Below are positions 13,817 to 21,169 of a DNA stretch of 58,943 nt, piece after piece. Below the pieces are notes generated by a model that did no database searches, was not told the origin of the DNA, and was given only the letters and a program-made list of their open reading frames with translations. Source of the DNA: Candidatus Fimivivens faecavium (lineage in GTDB: Bacteria; Bacillota; Clostridia; Oscillospirales; Ruminococcaceae); assembly GCA_018716105.1 (NCBI GenBank), contig DVKH01000029.1, forward strand, positions 1-58,943. The letters are read 5' to 3'. Each line of letters begins with the position of its first letter. Positions within the stretch are counted from its first letter, which is position 1. The position numbers and the translations under genes are program-made.

Positions 13817-13858
13817 GCATTCGGGCCGCGCTCGCTTGACACGCAGCGGCCCGAATGC
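13817..13858. repeat. 13-bp inverted repeat enclosing the -35 of the riboswitch promoter
   Basis: GCATTCGGGCCGC (13817-13829) is exactly inverted at 13846-13858 (GCGGCCCGAATGC). The centre holds the TTGACA -35 box and the right arm fills most of the spacer, ending at the -10 box. A protein binding this palindrome would block RNA polymerase. It may alternatively be a second hairpin for the upstream transcript. Confidence 0.7.
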
Positions 13859-13864
13859 TAAAAT
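13836..13864 (+). promoter_or_regulatory. Promoter of the tetrapyrrole operon
   Basis: TTGACA (13836-13841), a 17-bp spacer and TAAAAT (13859-13864). The predicted start near 13871 is just upstream of the cobalamin riboswitch, so this promoter drives the riboswitch and the hemA to hemL genes. Confidence 0.7.
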
Positions 13865-13889
13865 GACAAAGACATCTGGACGGACTGTT

Positions 13890-14095
13890 CGTCCCGTCCT
13901 TAATCGAATGCGTTTGGCATCCGCCGCTCCTGAAGAAAAGAGAGCGGCGTTTTCCGGGGAAAGCAGGTGAAAGTCCTGCGCGGTCCCGCCGCTGTAAGGC
14001 GCGCGCCGGAAAAGCGCGCCCGAGCCAGATTGCCCGTCAGCCAAACAAACACCCGTGTCTTCCCACGATCGATGGGAGGGGTGTGCGCCTGTGCG
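13890..14095 (+). promoter_or_regulatory. Adenosylcobalamin (B12) riboswitch
   Basis: The conserved B12-box core is clear: GCAGGTGAAAGTCCTGC (13963-13979), then the CCCGCCGCTGT segment (13985-13995), and the 3' element GAGCCAGATTGCCCGTCAGCC (14022-14042). A hairpin near 14048-14083 pairing ACACCC with GGGTGT is in the place of the kissing-loop helix. The outer boundaries are approximate. Ligand class is assigned from the motif and is most often adenosylcobalamin in this architecture. It is followed by an intrinsic terminator, which implies transcriptional shut-off when the corrinoid is plentiful. Confidence 0.93.
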
Positions 14096-14127
14096 GACGG
14101 CCGCGATCCGCCGCCCGGGGAGCGCGT

Positions 14128-14158
14128 CGCCTTTTCCATCTCGGAAAAGGCGTTTTTT
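14128..14158 (+). terminator. Riboswitch expression-platform terminator
   Basis: CGCCTTTTCC (14128-14137) pairs with GGAAAAGGCG (14143-14152), followed by TTTTTT. It lies between the riboswitch core and hemA with no gene in between, so it is read as the regulated terminator of the switch. Confidence 0.85.
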
Positions 14159-14176
14159 AATACTTTCCCTCCCCAA

Positions 14177-14225
14177 GCGCAAAGCCGTCTTATCATCTTT
14201 CTGCTTCGCGTGATAAGATTTGCGC
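14177..14225 (+). other. Second long hairpin between the riboswitch terminator and hemA
   Basis: GCGCAAA (14177-14183) pairs with TTTGCGC (14219-14225), and TCTTATCA (14188-14195) pairs with TGATAAGA (14211-14218), with a GCCG bulge on the 5' side. The combined 15-bp stem ends 48 nt before the hemA ATG. It would be present only in transcripts that pass the terminator. A role in message stability or in hemA translation is possible but not shown. Confidence 0.55.
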
Positions 14226-14273
14226 TCCCATTTTGATTGATGCCGGCGCGAAGCGGCGGAATGGATGATTTAA

Positions 14274-15527
14274 ATGACCGGACAACCTGTTCTTCTCGGG
14301 GTGGAATACCGTTCCTGCCCCCGGCAGATACGCGAAGCCCTGTGCTTTACAGCCGGAGACGCATCGCTTTTTTTAAAGGAAGCCGCCCTTTCCGGATATG
14401 AGGCCGTTCTGCTCTCGACCTGCAACCGAACCGAACTATATCTTTATCGGGAGGCCCCTGTCACCCGCGGGGAGGCGCTCGGCCTCCTCTGCGGTTTTCG
14501 CAGCGCCGACCCCGCTTCAATCGGAAACTACACGTTCTGGCTGACCGGGGATGACGCCGTGCGGCACCTGTTTCACGTCGCGCCCGGCCTGACTTCGCAG
14601 CTTTTCGGGGAGGATCAGATTCTCGGCCAGGTCCGGCGCGCCCTCGCCCTCTCGCAGGAGGCCGGAAGCTGCGGCCCGGTCCTCTCCCGTCTGTTTCAGG
14701 ACGCGGTCGCCGCGGCCAAGCGCGTCAAAACCGAAACGTCGCTTTCTTCGGTTTCGGTGTCGCACGGCACCGTCGCGGCCCGTCTGGTGCGGGACCGGTT
14801 TCCGGGGCGGAACCCCGAAATCCTGCTGATCGGGACCGGCGAAATGGGCCGGATCACCGCGAAGAACCTCCTGTCGATGGGGCTGACCCGCCTCACCGCC
14901 ACAAACCGCACCCGCGACCGCGCCCAGGCGCTCTCCGCGGAGCTTCCGGGGATCCGCACCATCCCTTACCCGGACCGCGCCAGCGCCCTCCAAACGGCCG
15001 ACGCGGTGATCAGCTGCACGGCGAGCCCCCACTACACCCTGCTCGCAGCCGACGCCTCCCGGCGCGAGGCGGGAAAACCGCTTCTCCTGATCGACCTTGC
15101 CGTCCCCCGGGACATCGACCCGGCGCTCGGGGCGCTCCCCGGGGCCGAGCTCTACGATATAGACCGGATCGGCCAAATCCTTGAAGGGAACCGGATCCTT
15201 CGCGAGCAGGCGGGGCTCGAAGCGGAACAGATTCTCTCCGGCGAGATCGAACGGCACCTCCGGCGCAGCGCCCTGCGCGAAACCGAACCGGTCATCCGCC
15301 AGCTCGAAGCCTATAAAACGGATCTGATCGAACGGGAACTCTCCCGCTGCTGTGCGTCGGAACGCTCCGACGCGCTACGCAGGGCCCTCTCGCACGCGGT
15401 CGACGAATTGACCAACACCCTTGTCTATGAGGTCCGGAGCCAGGCCGAAACCCGCCGTGCGCTCGACTATTTCGAGCTGATCGGGGCGGCGCTCTCCAAC
15501 AAAGCTGTGAAAGGAGCGAACGGATGA
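14274..15527 (+). CDS. hemA: Glutamyl-tRNA reductase
   Basis: NADPH-dependent reduction of glutamyl-tRNA to glutamate-1-semialdehyde, the first committed step of the C5 route to tetrapyrroles. The 417-residue protein has the catalytic Cys50 in STCNRTELY, the substrate-site motif LFGEDQILGQV and a nucleotide-binding GTGEMG near residue 187. The C-terminal helical dimerisation domain is complete. The ribosome binding site is weak (a GGA before the ATG), unlike the rest of the operon. It is the first gene behind the B12 riboswitch, and its TGA overlaps the next ATG. Confidence 0.96.
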   Translation: MTGQPVLLGVEYRSCPRQIREALCFTAGDASLFLKEAALSGYEAVLLSTCNRTELYLYREAPVTRGEALGLLCGFRSADPASIGNYTFWLTGDDAVRHLFHVAPGLTSQLFGEDQILGQVRRALALSQEAGSCGPVLSRLFQDAVAAAKRVKTETSLSSVSVSHGTVAARLVRDRFPGRNPEILLIGTGEMGRITAKNLLSMGLTRLTATNRTRDRAQALSAELPGIRTIPYPDRASALQTADAVISCTASPHYTLLAADASRREAGKPLLLIDLAVPRDIDPALGALPGAELYDIDRIGQILEGNRILREQAGLEAEQILSGEIERHLRRSALRETEPVIRQLEAYKTDLIERELSRCCASERSDALRRALSHAVDELTNTLVYEVRSQAETRRALDYFELIGAALSNKAVKGANG

Positions 15528-16027
15528 TGCCAGAAACGAACCATCCGCCTGAATTCCACGGCGGAAGCTTTCCTCTGATGATCGACCTCGCGGGAAAAAC
15601 CGTCCTGGTGGTCGGCGGCGGCGCGGTCGCCGCGCGGAAGATCAGGACGCTCGTCTCCTTCGGCGCGCGGGTCCGGGTCGTCTCCCCCGCGCTCTCGCCC
15701 GACGTCCCCCGCGAACAGGTGGAACATACTGCGCGCGAATGGCGCGAGGAGGATTTGGGCGGCGCGCTACTCGCCGTCGCCGCCACCGACCGGCGCGAAG
15801 TGAACGCCGCCGTCGCCCGCGCCTGCCGGGAACGCAAAATCCTCTGCAACGTGGCCGACCGCCCTGCGGAATGCGGCTTCTTTTTCCCGGCCGTCGCCCA
15901 GGCGGGGGCCGTCACAGTCGGAATCACAAGCGGCGGTGAAAGCCCCTCCCTGGTCCGAAGGGTCCGGCGCGCACTCCAACTGATTCTCCCTGAAATTGTC
16001 GAAAGGGCGGTGAAAGCCGATGAATAG
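15524..16027 (+). CDS. Precorrin-2 dehydrogenase (Met8/CysG N-terminal type)
   Basis: A 167-residue protein with a Rossmann motif VLVVGGGAVAARK near residues 28-40 and the family segments ATDRREVNAAV, CNVADRPAECGFFFPA and ITSGGESPSLVRRVR. Members oxidise precorrin-2 to sirohydrochlorin with NAD; the fused ferrochelatase half of Met8p and the methyltransferase half of CysG are absent, but CobA is encoded two genes downstream. It overlaps hemA by four bases, with AAAGGAG seven bases before the ATG. It commits the pathway to siroheme or anaerobic cobalamin. Confidence 0.88.
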   Translation: MMPETNHPPEFHGGSFPLMIDLAGKTVLVVGGGAVAARKIRTLVSFGARVRVVSPALSPDVPREQVEHTAREWREEDLGGALLAVAATDRREVNAAVARACRERKILCNVADRPAECGFFFPAVAQAGAVTVGITSGGESPSLVRRVRRALQLILPEIVERAVKADE

Positions 16028-17009
16028 GACCGTCCGGATCGGAACCCGGCAAAGCGTCCTCGCCATGGCGCAGAGCCGGTGGGCCGCAGGCGAAATCGAG
16101 CGCCTCAATCCCGGCGTCAAAGCCGAACTGATCCCAATCCTTTCAAAAGGCGACCGCTTTCTCGGCAAGCTTGACTCGGTGGGCGGAAAGGGCGTCTTCA
16201 CCAGCGAACTCGAGGAGATGCTCCTCAGCGGCGAAATCGACTTCGCCGTCCACAGCATGAAGGACATGCCCGCCGAAATCCCGGACGGCCTCACAATTGC
16301 GGCGCTCTCGCCCCGCGAGGACCCGCGGGACCGGCTCCTCATCCGCCGGGACCTTCAAAACGGGCTTGCGCTAAAAGACGGGCTGGAAGCCCTCCAGTCC
16401 CTGCCCGAAGGCGCTGTGGTCGGGACCAGCAGCGCCCGGCGCGAAGTTCAGCTCCTGCGCCTGAGGCCCGACCTTCAGATCAAGCTCCTGCGCGGGAACG
16501 TCCTGACCCGGATTGAAAAGCTCAAAAAGGCCGAATACGACGCCATCCTGCTCGCCGCGGCGGGCCTCAACCGCCTCGGCATGCCGGAGGAAGGCGCGCC
16601 GCTGGAAACGGAAAGCGTCATCCCCGCCGCGGGGCAGGGCATCATCGGCATCGAGGCGCGGCGCGGCGCCCCCGAAAACGAACTGCTCCGCGGGATCGAC
16701 AGCGCCGATTCGCTTCTCTGCCTTGCGGCGGAGCGCGCGTTCGTCGCCGGGATGGACGGCGGCTGCACCGCGCCGATCGCCGCGTTTGCAGAGCGCTCCG
16801 GCGAAGCCTGCCGCCTCTCCTGCTGCTTCCTCGACGAAGGCTCCGGGCGGTTTTTCCGGCGGAGCGGCTTCGCTCCGCCGGAAGGGCTCGAGGCGCTCGC
16901 CCGTTCGTTCGCGCAGGAGATCCGCCGCGCCGTCGCCCAGCCGCCGGACGTCTCCTGCCAAAGACAGACAGCATTGGAAACGGAGGGAACAGCATGCAGA
17001 AAGGCCTGA
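16020..17009 (+). CDS. hemC: Porphobilinogen deaminase (hydroxymethylbilane synthase)
   Basis: Joins four porphobilinogens into the linear tetrapyrrole hydroxymethylbilane. The 329-residue protein opens with VRIGTRQSVLAMAQS and has the conserved FAVHSMKDMP, GTSSARREVQLL, RGNVLTRI and AAGQGIIGIEAR motifs. The cofactor cysteine is in GMDGGCTAPI near residue 243. It overlaps the preceding gene by eight bases and the next gene by sixteen, which indicates coupled translation. The C-terminal tail is slightly long and Gln/Thr-rich after the family core. Confidence 0.96.
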   Translation: MNRTVRIGTRQSVLAMAQSRWAAGEIERLNPGVKAELIPILSKGDRFLGKLDSVGGKGVFTSELEEMLLSGEIDFAVHSMKDMPAEIPDGLTIAALSPREDPRDRLLIRRDLQNGLALKDGLEALQSLPEGAVVGTSSARREVQLLRLRPDLQIKLLRGNVLTRIEKLKKAEYDAILLAAAGLNRLGMPEEGAPLETESVIPAAGQGIIGIEARRGAPENELLRGIDSADSLLCLAAERAFVAGMDGGCTAPIAAFAERSGEACRLSCCFLDEGSGRFFRRSGFAPPEGLEALARSFAQEIRRAVAQPPDVSCQRQTALETEGTACRKA

Positions 17010-18529
17010 TCTCCCTGATCGGCGCGGGTCCCGGGGACCCCGGCCTGATCACGGTCAAAGGACTCGGCCGCCTGTCCCGCGCCGACGCGGTCGTCTATGA
17101 CCGCCTCGCCTCCCCCGCCCTGCTCGGCTATGTCCGGGCCGGCGCGGAGCGGTACGACGTCGGAAAGGAAAGCAACCGGCACCCGGTCCCCCAACACGAG
17201 ATCAACAAACTCCTGATCCGCCTCGGGCAGGAGGGAAAGCGGGTCGCCCGCTTAAAGGGCGGCGACCCGTTCATCTTCGGCCGCGGCGGCGAGGAAGGCG
17301 AACGTCTCCAGGAAGCCGGGATCCCGTTCGAGGTGATCCCCGGCATCTCCTCCTGTTATGCGGCGCCCGCCTATGCGGGCATCCCGGTCACCCACCGGGA
17401 TGCGGCCTCGTCTTTTCATGTGATCACCGGGCATGAGCGCGCCGGCGAACACGCCGAGCGCCTCGATTATGAGGTGCTTGCCCGCCTTTCCGGCACCCTT
17501 GTCTTTCTGATGGGGCTAAGAAGCCTCCCTCAGATCACGGATCGCCTGATCGCCGCCGGGAAATCCGCCTCAACCCCCGCCGCTGTGATTGAGCGCGGCG
17601 CAACCCCCGCCCAGCGGGTGGTCACCGGAACCCTTGGCGATATCGCGGCCCTCGCCGAAAAATCGCGGGTCGTTTCCCCCGCCATCACGGTGATCGGCGA
17701 AGTCGTCCCGCTTCGGGAATCGCTTCAATGGTACGATAACCGGCCGCTTATTGGAAAGCGCGGCCTTGTCACCCGCGCACGGACGCAGGCGGGCGCGCTT
17801 TCCGCCCTGCTAGAGGAAGCGGGCTGCCAAACGCTCGAGTTCCCGGTTCTCGCCTTTGAAGAAACCGGCAATCCGGAACTCGCGGCCCTGCTCGACGATC
17901 TCTCTGCCGGCGCGCTCGCCCCCGGATGGCTCGTCCTTACCAGCCCGAACGGCGCGGAGCGGTTCCTCTCGCTTCTGGCGCAGCGGAAAATCGACCATCG
18001 CCGCCTTTTGGGACAGAAGATCGCCGCCATCGGCCCCGGCACCGCGAAAGTGCTCGCCGAAGCGGGCCTTTACCCCGATCTCGTCCCCGAAACCTACACC
18101 GCCGACGCGCTCGGGCTCGCGCTCGCGGGGCGGTGCCAAGGCGAGGCCGCGGTTCTGCTCCGGGCGCAGACCGCTTCCCCCGATCTGCCGAAACGGCTCA
18201 CGGACGCGGGGATTCCCTTTCGCGATCTCCCGCTCTACCGGACCATACTCCCGCAGGACGCGGCGGCCTCCTGCGATCCCGGCGCCGCTGATTTTGTCAC
18301 CTTCACCTCGTCCTCGACGGTTCAGAATCTCTGCGCGCTCGTGAAAGAAGACGTTCTCGGCCGCCTCCGGACCCTCCCCGCGTTCTGCATCGGGGAGATC
18401 ACGGCGGACGCCGCGCGGAAATCGGGCTTTTCCAACATTGTCACGGCTCGGTCCAGCACCATCCCGGCGCTCGCCGAAACCGTCGTCACATATTATACCG
18501 GCGCTGCACAGTCCGCCGGCCGGCTTTAA
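16994..18529 (+). CDS. cobA-hemD: Uroporphyrinogen-III C-methyltransferase / uroporphyrinogen-III synthase fusion
   Basis: A 511-residue two-domain enzyme. Residues about 1-245 are a SAM-dependent methyltransferase of the CobA/SUMT type, with GAGPGDPGLITVKG at the N-terminus, RLKGGDPFIFGRGGEE and the PVTHRD region; it makes precorrin-2. Residues about 250-500 are HemD, which closes and inverts ring D of hydroxymethylbilane (VLTSPNGAERF, TFTSSSTVQN). This fusion order is well known in Clostridia. With the dehydrogenase two genes upstream it directs the carbon flow to precorrin-2 and sirohydrochlorin rather than to heme. Confidence 0.94.
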   Translation: MQKGLISLIGAGPGDPGLITVKGLGRLSRADAVVYDRLASPALLGYVRAGAERYDVGKESNRHPVPQHEINKLLIRLGQEGKRVARLKGGDPFIFGRGGEEGERLQEAGIPFEVIPGISSCYAAPAYAGIPVTHRDAASSFHVITGHERAGEHAERLDYEVLARLSGTLVFLMGLRSLPQITDRLIAAGKSASTPAAVIERGATPAQRVVTGTLGDIAALAEKSRVVSPAITVIGEVVPLRESLQWYDNRPLIGKRGLVTRARTQAGALSALLEEAGCQTLEFPVLAFEETGNPELAALLDDLSAGALAPGWLVLTSPNGAERFLSLLAQRKIDHRRLLGQKIAAIGPGTAKVLAEAGLYPDLVPETYTADALGLALAGRCQGEAAVLLRAQTASPDLPKRLTDAGIPFRDLPLYRTILPQDAAASCDPGAADFVTFTSSSTVQNLCALVKEDVLGRLRTLPAFCIGEITADAARKSGFSNIVTARSSTIPALAETVVTYYTGAAQSAGRL

Positions 18530-18541
18530 GGAGGAAACATC

Positions 18542-19525
18542 ATGATCAGACACAGACGCCTGCGCCAGACGGCACAGCTCCGCAATCTTGTCGCCGAAGC
18601 CAGGGTCCACCCCGACATGCTGATGATGCCGTTTTTCGTCGCCGATGGAGAAGGCGTGGAGGAGGAAATCGACGCGATGCCCGGCGTCGGCCGCCGCTCG
18701 GTCGATCTTTTGTTGCCCAAAATCCGCGAGGTCTATGACCTCGGCGTGCGCTCGGTCCTTTTGTTCGGCGTGCCGGACGCCTGCAAAAAGGACGCGGTTG
18801 GAAGCGAAGCTGCAAACGACTATGGCTGCGTGCAGAACGCGGTCCGCGCCATTAAGAAGGAATTTCCGCAGATGGTGGTCGCCTGCGACATCTGCCTGTG
18901 CGAATACACCGATCACGGCCACTGCGGGCTGGTGAAGGACGGGGTAATCCTCAACGACGAGACCCTCCCCCACCTCGCCGCCGCCGCCGTCTCCTGCGCC
19001 CGCGCGGGGGCGGACATCGTCGCGCCGTCCGATATGATGGACGGGCGGGTCGCGGCGCTGCGCGAGGCGCTCGACCGCAACGGCTTTCACAACGTCATCA
19101 TCATGGCCTACAGCGCCAAATACGCCTCCTCGTTTTACGGCCCGTTCCGCGACGCGGCCGGCTCCGCTCCGTCGTTCGGCGACCGGCGCACCTATCAGAT
19201 GGACCCCCGGGGCGCCCGCGAGGGGATGTCGGAGCTCTTTTCCGACGTCGAGGAGGGCGCGGATATCCTGATGGTCAAGCCCGCCCTCGCCTATCTCGAC
19301 ATGCTCGCCCGCGCCTCGTCGGCCACCACCCTCCCGCTCGCCACCTACAACGTCAGCGGCGAGTATTCGATGGTCAAGGCCGCCGCGCAGAACGGCTGGA
19401 TCGACGAACGGAAGGTCGTCATGGAGATGATGACCTCGTTTGTCCGCGCGGGCGCGAACATCATCATCACCTATTTTGCGGCGGACGTCTGCCGCTGGCT
19501 CAAAGAAGACGAAGCCGCGCGCTAA
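18542..19525 (+). CDS. hemB: Delta-aminolevulinic acid dehydratase (porphobilinogen synthase)
   Basis: Condenses two 5-aminolevulinates to porphobilinogen. The 327-residue protein shows the cysteine-rich zinc motif ICLCEYTDHGHCG near residues 118-130, the first Schiff-base lysine in YSAKYASSFYGPFRDA and the second in MVKPALAYLD. The presence of the cysteines suggests a zinc-dependent form. AAGGAGG precedes the ATG. The spacing from cobA-hemD is 12 bp. Confidence 0.97.
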   Translation: MIRHRRLRQTAQLRNLVAEARVHPDMLMMPFFVADGEGVEEEIDAMPGVGRRSVDLLLPKIREVYDLGVRSVLLFGVPDACKKDAVGSEAANDYGCVQNAVRAIKKEFPQMVVACDICLCEYTDHGHCGLVKDGVILNDETLPHLAAAAVSCARAGADIVAPSDMMDGRVAALREALDRNGFHNVIIMAYSAKYASSFYGPFRDAAGSAPSFGDRRTYQMDPRGAREGMSELFSDVEEGADILMVKPALAYLDMLARASSATTLPLATYNVSGEYSMVKAAAQNGWIDERKVVMEMMTSFVRAGANIIITYFAADVCRWLKEDEAAR

Positions 19526-19551
19526 AACCGGCGCGCAGGAGGGAAACCGCG

Positions 19552-20847
19552 ATGAACGAACATTTTACGCCCGGCCCCCGTTCGGCCGGATTATTTGAGA
19601 AAAGCTGCCGCCTGATTCCCGGCGGCGTCAACTCTCCGGTGCGCGCCTTCGGCTCGGTCGGCGCTTCCCCGTTCCTCGCCGCGCGCGGCGAAGGGGCGAG
19701 GATCTTCGACGTCGACGGATACGAATACCTCGACTGCGTCTGTTCCTGGGGTCCGCTGATCCTCGGCCACGCCCGGCCGGAGGTGGTCGAGGCCACGGTC
19801 GCGGCAGTGCGAAACGGCATGACCTTCGGAACAGCGACCGAGGGGGAGCTTCGTCTCGCGGAGCTCATCACCGGCGCTTTCCCGTCAATCGAGATGGTCC
19901 GCCTCACCTCTTCCGGAACCGAGGCGGTGATGAGCGCCCTGCGCCTTGCGCGCGGGGCGACCGGGCGGCCGAAGATCCTCAAGTTTGAGGGCTGCTACCA
20001 CGGCCACTCGGACGGGATGCTGGTGCGGGCCGGTTCCGGCGCCGCGACTTTCGGCGTCCCGGACAGCGCGGGAGTCCCGCCCGAGATCGCGGGCGGGACC
20101 CTCACCGCGCCTTACAATGACCTTGAGGCCGTCCGCACCCTCTTCGATCGGTTTGGCGGCGAAATCGCCGGGGTGATTGTCGAGCCGGTCGCCGGCAATA
20201 TGGGCCTTGTCCCGCCCGAGACCGGCTTTCTGGAGGGGCTTCGCGCCCTGTGCGATGCGTTTGGCGCGCTCCTGATTTTCGACGAAGTGATCTCCGGCTT
20301 TCGCGCCTCATATGGCGGCGCGCAGGCCGTCTTCGGCGTCCGGCCGGATCTGACCACCCTCGGGAAAATCATCGGCGGCGGCATGCCGGTCGGCGCTTAC
20401 GGCGGCCGCCGGGACCTCATGGAGCAGATTGCGCCCGCCGGGCCGGTCTATCAGGCCGGGACCCTTTCCGGAAATCCGGCGGCGGTCGCGGCCGGAATCG
20501 CTACCCTGACGGTTTTAAAAGAGGATCCTGCAATCTACGCCCGCCTCGACGCCCTCTGCGAAACGCTCCGCCGCGGGCTGCTCGAAACGGCCAGTCGCCG
20601 CGGATTTCCGCTCACTGTCAACCGGGCGGCGTCGCTCCTGACGCCGTTCTTCACAGAAGGTCCCGTGCGGAATTTCGCAGAGGCAAAGCGCTCCGACCTG
20701 GGCCGCTATGCCGCATATTTCAATCACATGCTCGCGGGCGGCGTGTTTCTCCCGCCCTCCCAGTTCGAGGCGCTGTTCCTTGCCGCCGCCCACACGCCGG
20801 ACGACGTCGACCGCATTCTGACCCGGTTTGACAGCCTGCGTTTCTAA
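19552..20847 (+). CDS. hemL: Glutamate-1-semialdehyde 2,1-aminomutase
   Basis: PLP enzyme that converts glutamate-1-semialdehyde, the product of HemA, to 5-aminolevulinate. The 431-residue protein begins at ATG 19552, ten bases after AGGAGGG. It has the family opening RLIPGGVNSPVRAF, GTEAVMSALRLARG, and the PLP lysine in LGKIIGGGMPVGAYGG. The reading frame stays open far upstream through hemB, but that part is a chance open frame in GC-rich DNA. It is the last gene of the riboswitch-controlled unit; a new promoter for the aromatic operon follows. I found no clear terminator between them. Confidence 0.96.
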   Translation: MNEHFTPGPRSAGLFEKSCRLIPGGVNSPVRAFGSVGASPFLAARGEGARIFDVDGYEYLDCVCSWGPLILGHARPEVVEATVAAVRNGMTFGTATEGELRLAELITGAFPSIEMVRLTSSGTEAVMSALRLARGATGRPKILKFEGCYHGHSDGMLVRAGSGAATFGVPDSAGVPPEIAGGTLTAPYNDLEAVRTLFDRFGGEIAGVIVEPVAGNMGLVPPETGFLEGLRALCDAFGALLIFDEVISGFRASYGGAQAVFGVRPDLTTLGKIIGGGMPVGAYGGRRDLMEQIAPAGPVYQAGTLSGNPAAVAAGIATLTVLKEDPAIYARLDALCETLRRGLLETASRRGFPLTVNRAASLLTPFFTEGPVRNFAEAKRSDLGRYAAYFNHMLAGGVFLPPSQFEALFLAAAHTPDDVDRILTRFDSLRF

Positions 20848-20887
20848 ATGCGGCTGCTGCAAATTCGCAGTTTTGGGAAAAAAATTC

Positions 20888-20916
20888 TTTACAGCCAGTT
20901 TCCTTTGTGTTATAAT
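20888..20916 (+). promoter_or_regulatory. Promoter of the aromatic amino acid operon
   Basis: TTTACA (20888-20893), a 17-bp spacer and a perfect TATAAT (20911-20916), 40 bp after the hemL stop. Transcription would start near 20923 and the message would reach the leader-peptide ATG about 30 nt later. Confidence 0.75.
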
Positions 20917-20953
20917 GCAAAAAACAAACCCAGCATTTCAGGAGAATTCAACA

Positions 20954-21073
20954 ATGAAACGCAATCTAATTGCAGCCGAATATTTTTATTTTTACTTTAG
21001 CTTTACCAGCTTTTTTGGTAAGGCTTATTCGGGTTTGGCTGCAAATCCCGCGGAACCCCGCAGGATCATTTGA
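20954..21073 (+). CDS. Phe/Tyr-rich leader peptide (attenuator)
   Basis: A 39-codon ORF starting at ATG 20954, nine bases after AGGAG, with an ideal translation start. Codons 10-21 encode YFYFYFSFTSFF, so nine of twelve are Phe or Tyr (six Phe, three Tyr); another Tyr is codon 25. The rest of the peptide is unremarkable and ends PAEPRRII. It lies between a consensus promoter and a strong intrinsic terminator, directly ahead of a complete shikimate and phenylalanine operon. The family logic is that of pheL-type attenuation, in which ribosomes stalled for charged tRNA-Phe or tRNA-Tyr prevent the terminator from forming. The function is inferred from layout; it is not a structural protein. Confidence 0.85.
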   Translation: MKRNLIAAEYFYFYFSFTSFFGKAYSGLAANPAEPRRII

Positions 21074-21101
21074 TCGATTTGGGTTGTAAAACGTTCGCCC
21101 A

Positions 21102-21137
21102 ACGGTCCCGCAGCGAATCCGCTGCGGGACCGTTTTT
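21102..21137 (+). terminator. Attenuator terminator upstream of aroF
   Basis: ACGGTCCCGCAGC (21102-21114) and GCTGCGGGACCGT (21121-21133) form a 13-bp perfect stem with a GAATCC loop, followed by TTTTT and then GATTGATTTT. It starts 29 nt after the leader-peptide stop and 33 nt before the aroF start. Competing pairings with leader segments are described in the findings. Confidence 0.9.
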
Positions 21138-21169
21138 GATTGATTTTGAAACCATCGGAGGAATGCAGC

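Noticed and set aside
18898-19551. Upstream in-frame extension of hemL through hemB, giving a 649-residue frame
   Set aside because: The extension is an Arg/Gly-rich alternate frame of hemB. A good ribosome binding site and the conserved HemL start occur at 19552.
20917-21169. T-box riboswitch ahead of aroF
   Set aside because: No T-box consensus (AGGGTGG-type with ACCGCG), no specifier-loop layout; the leader ORF plus terminator explains the region better.
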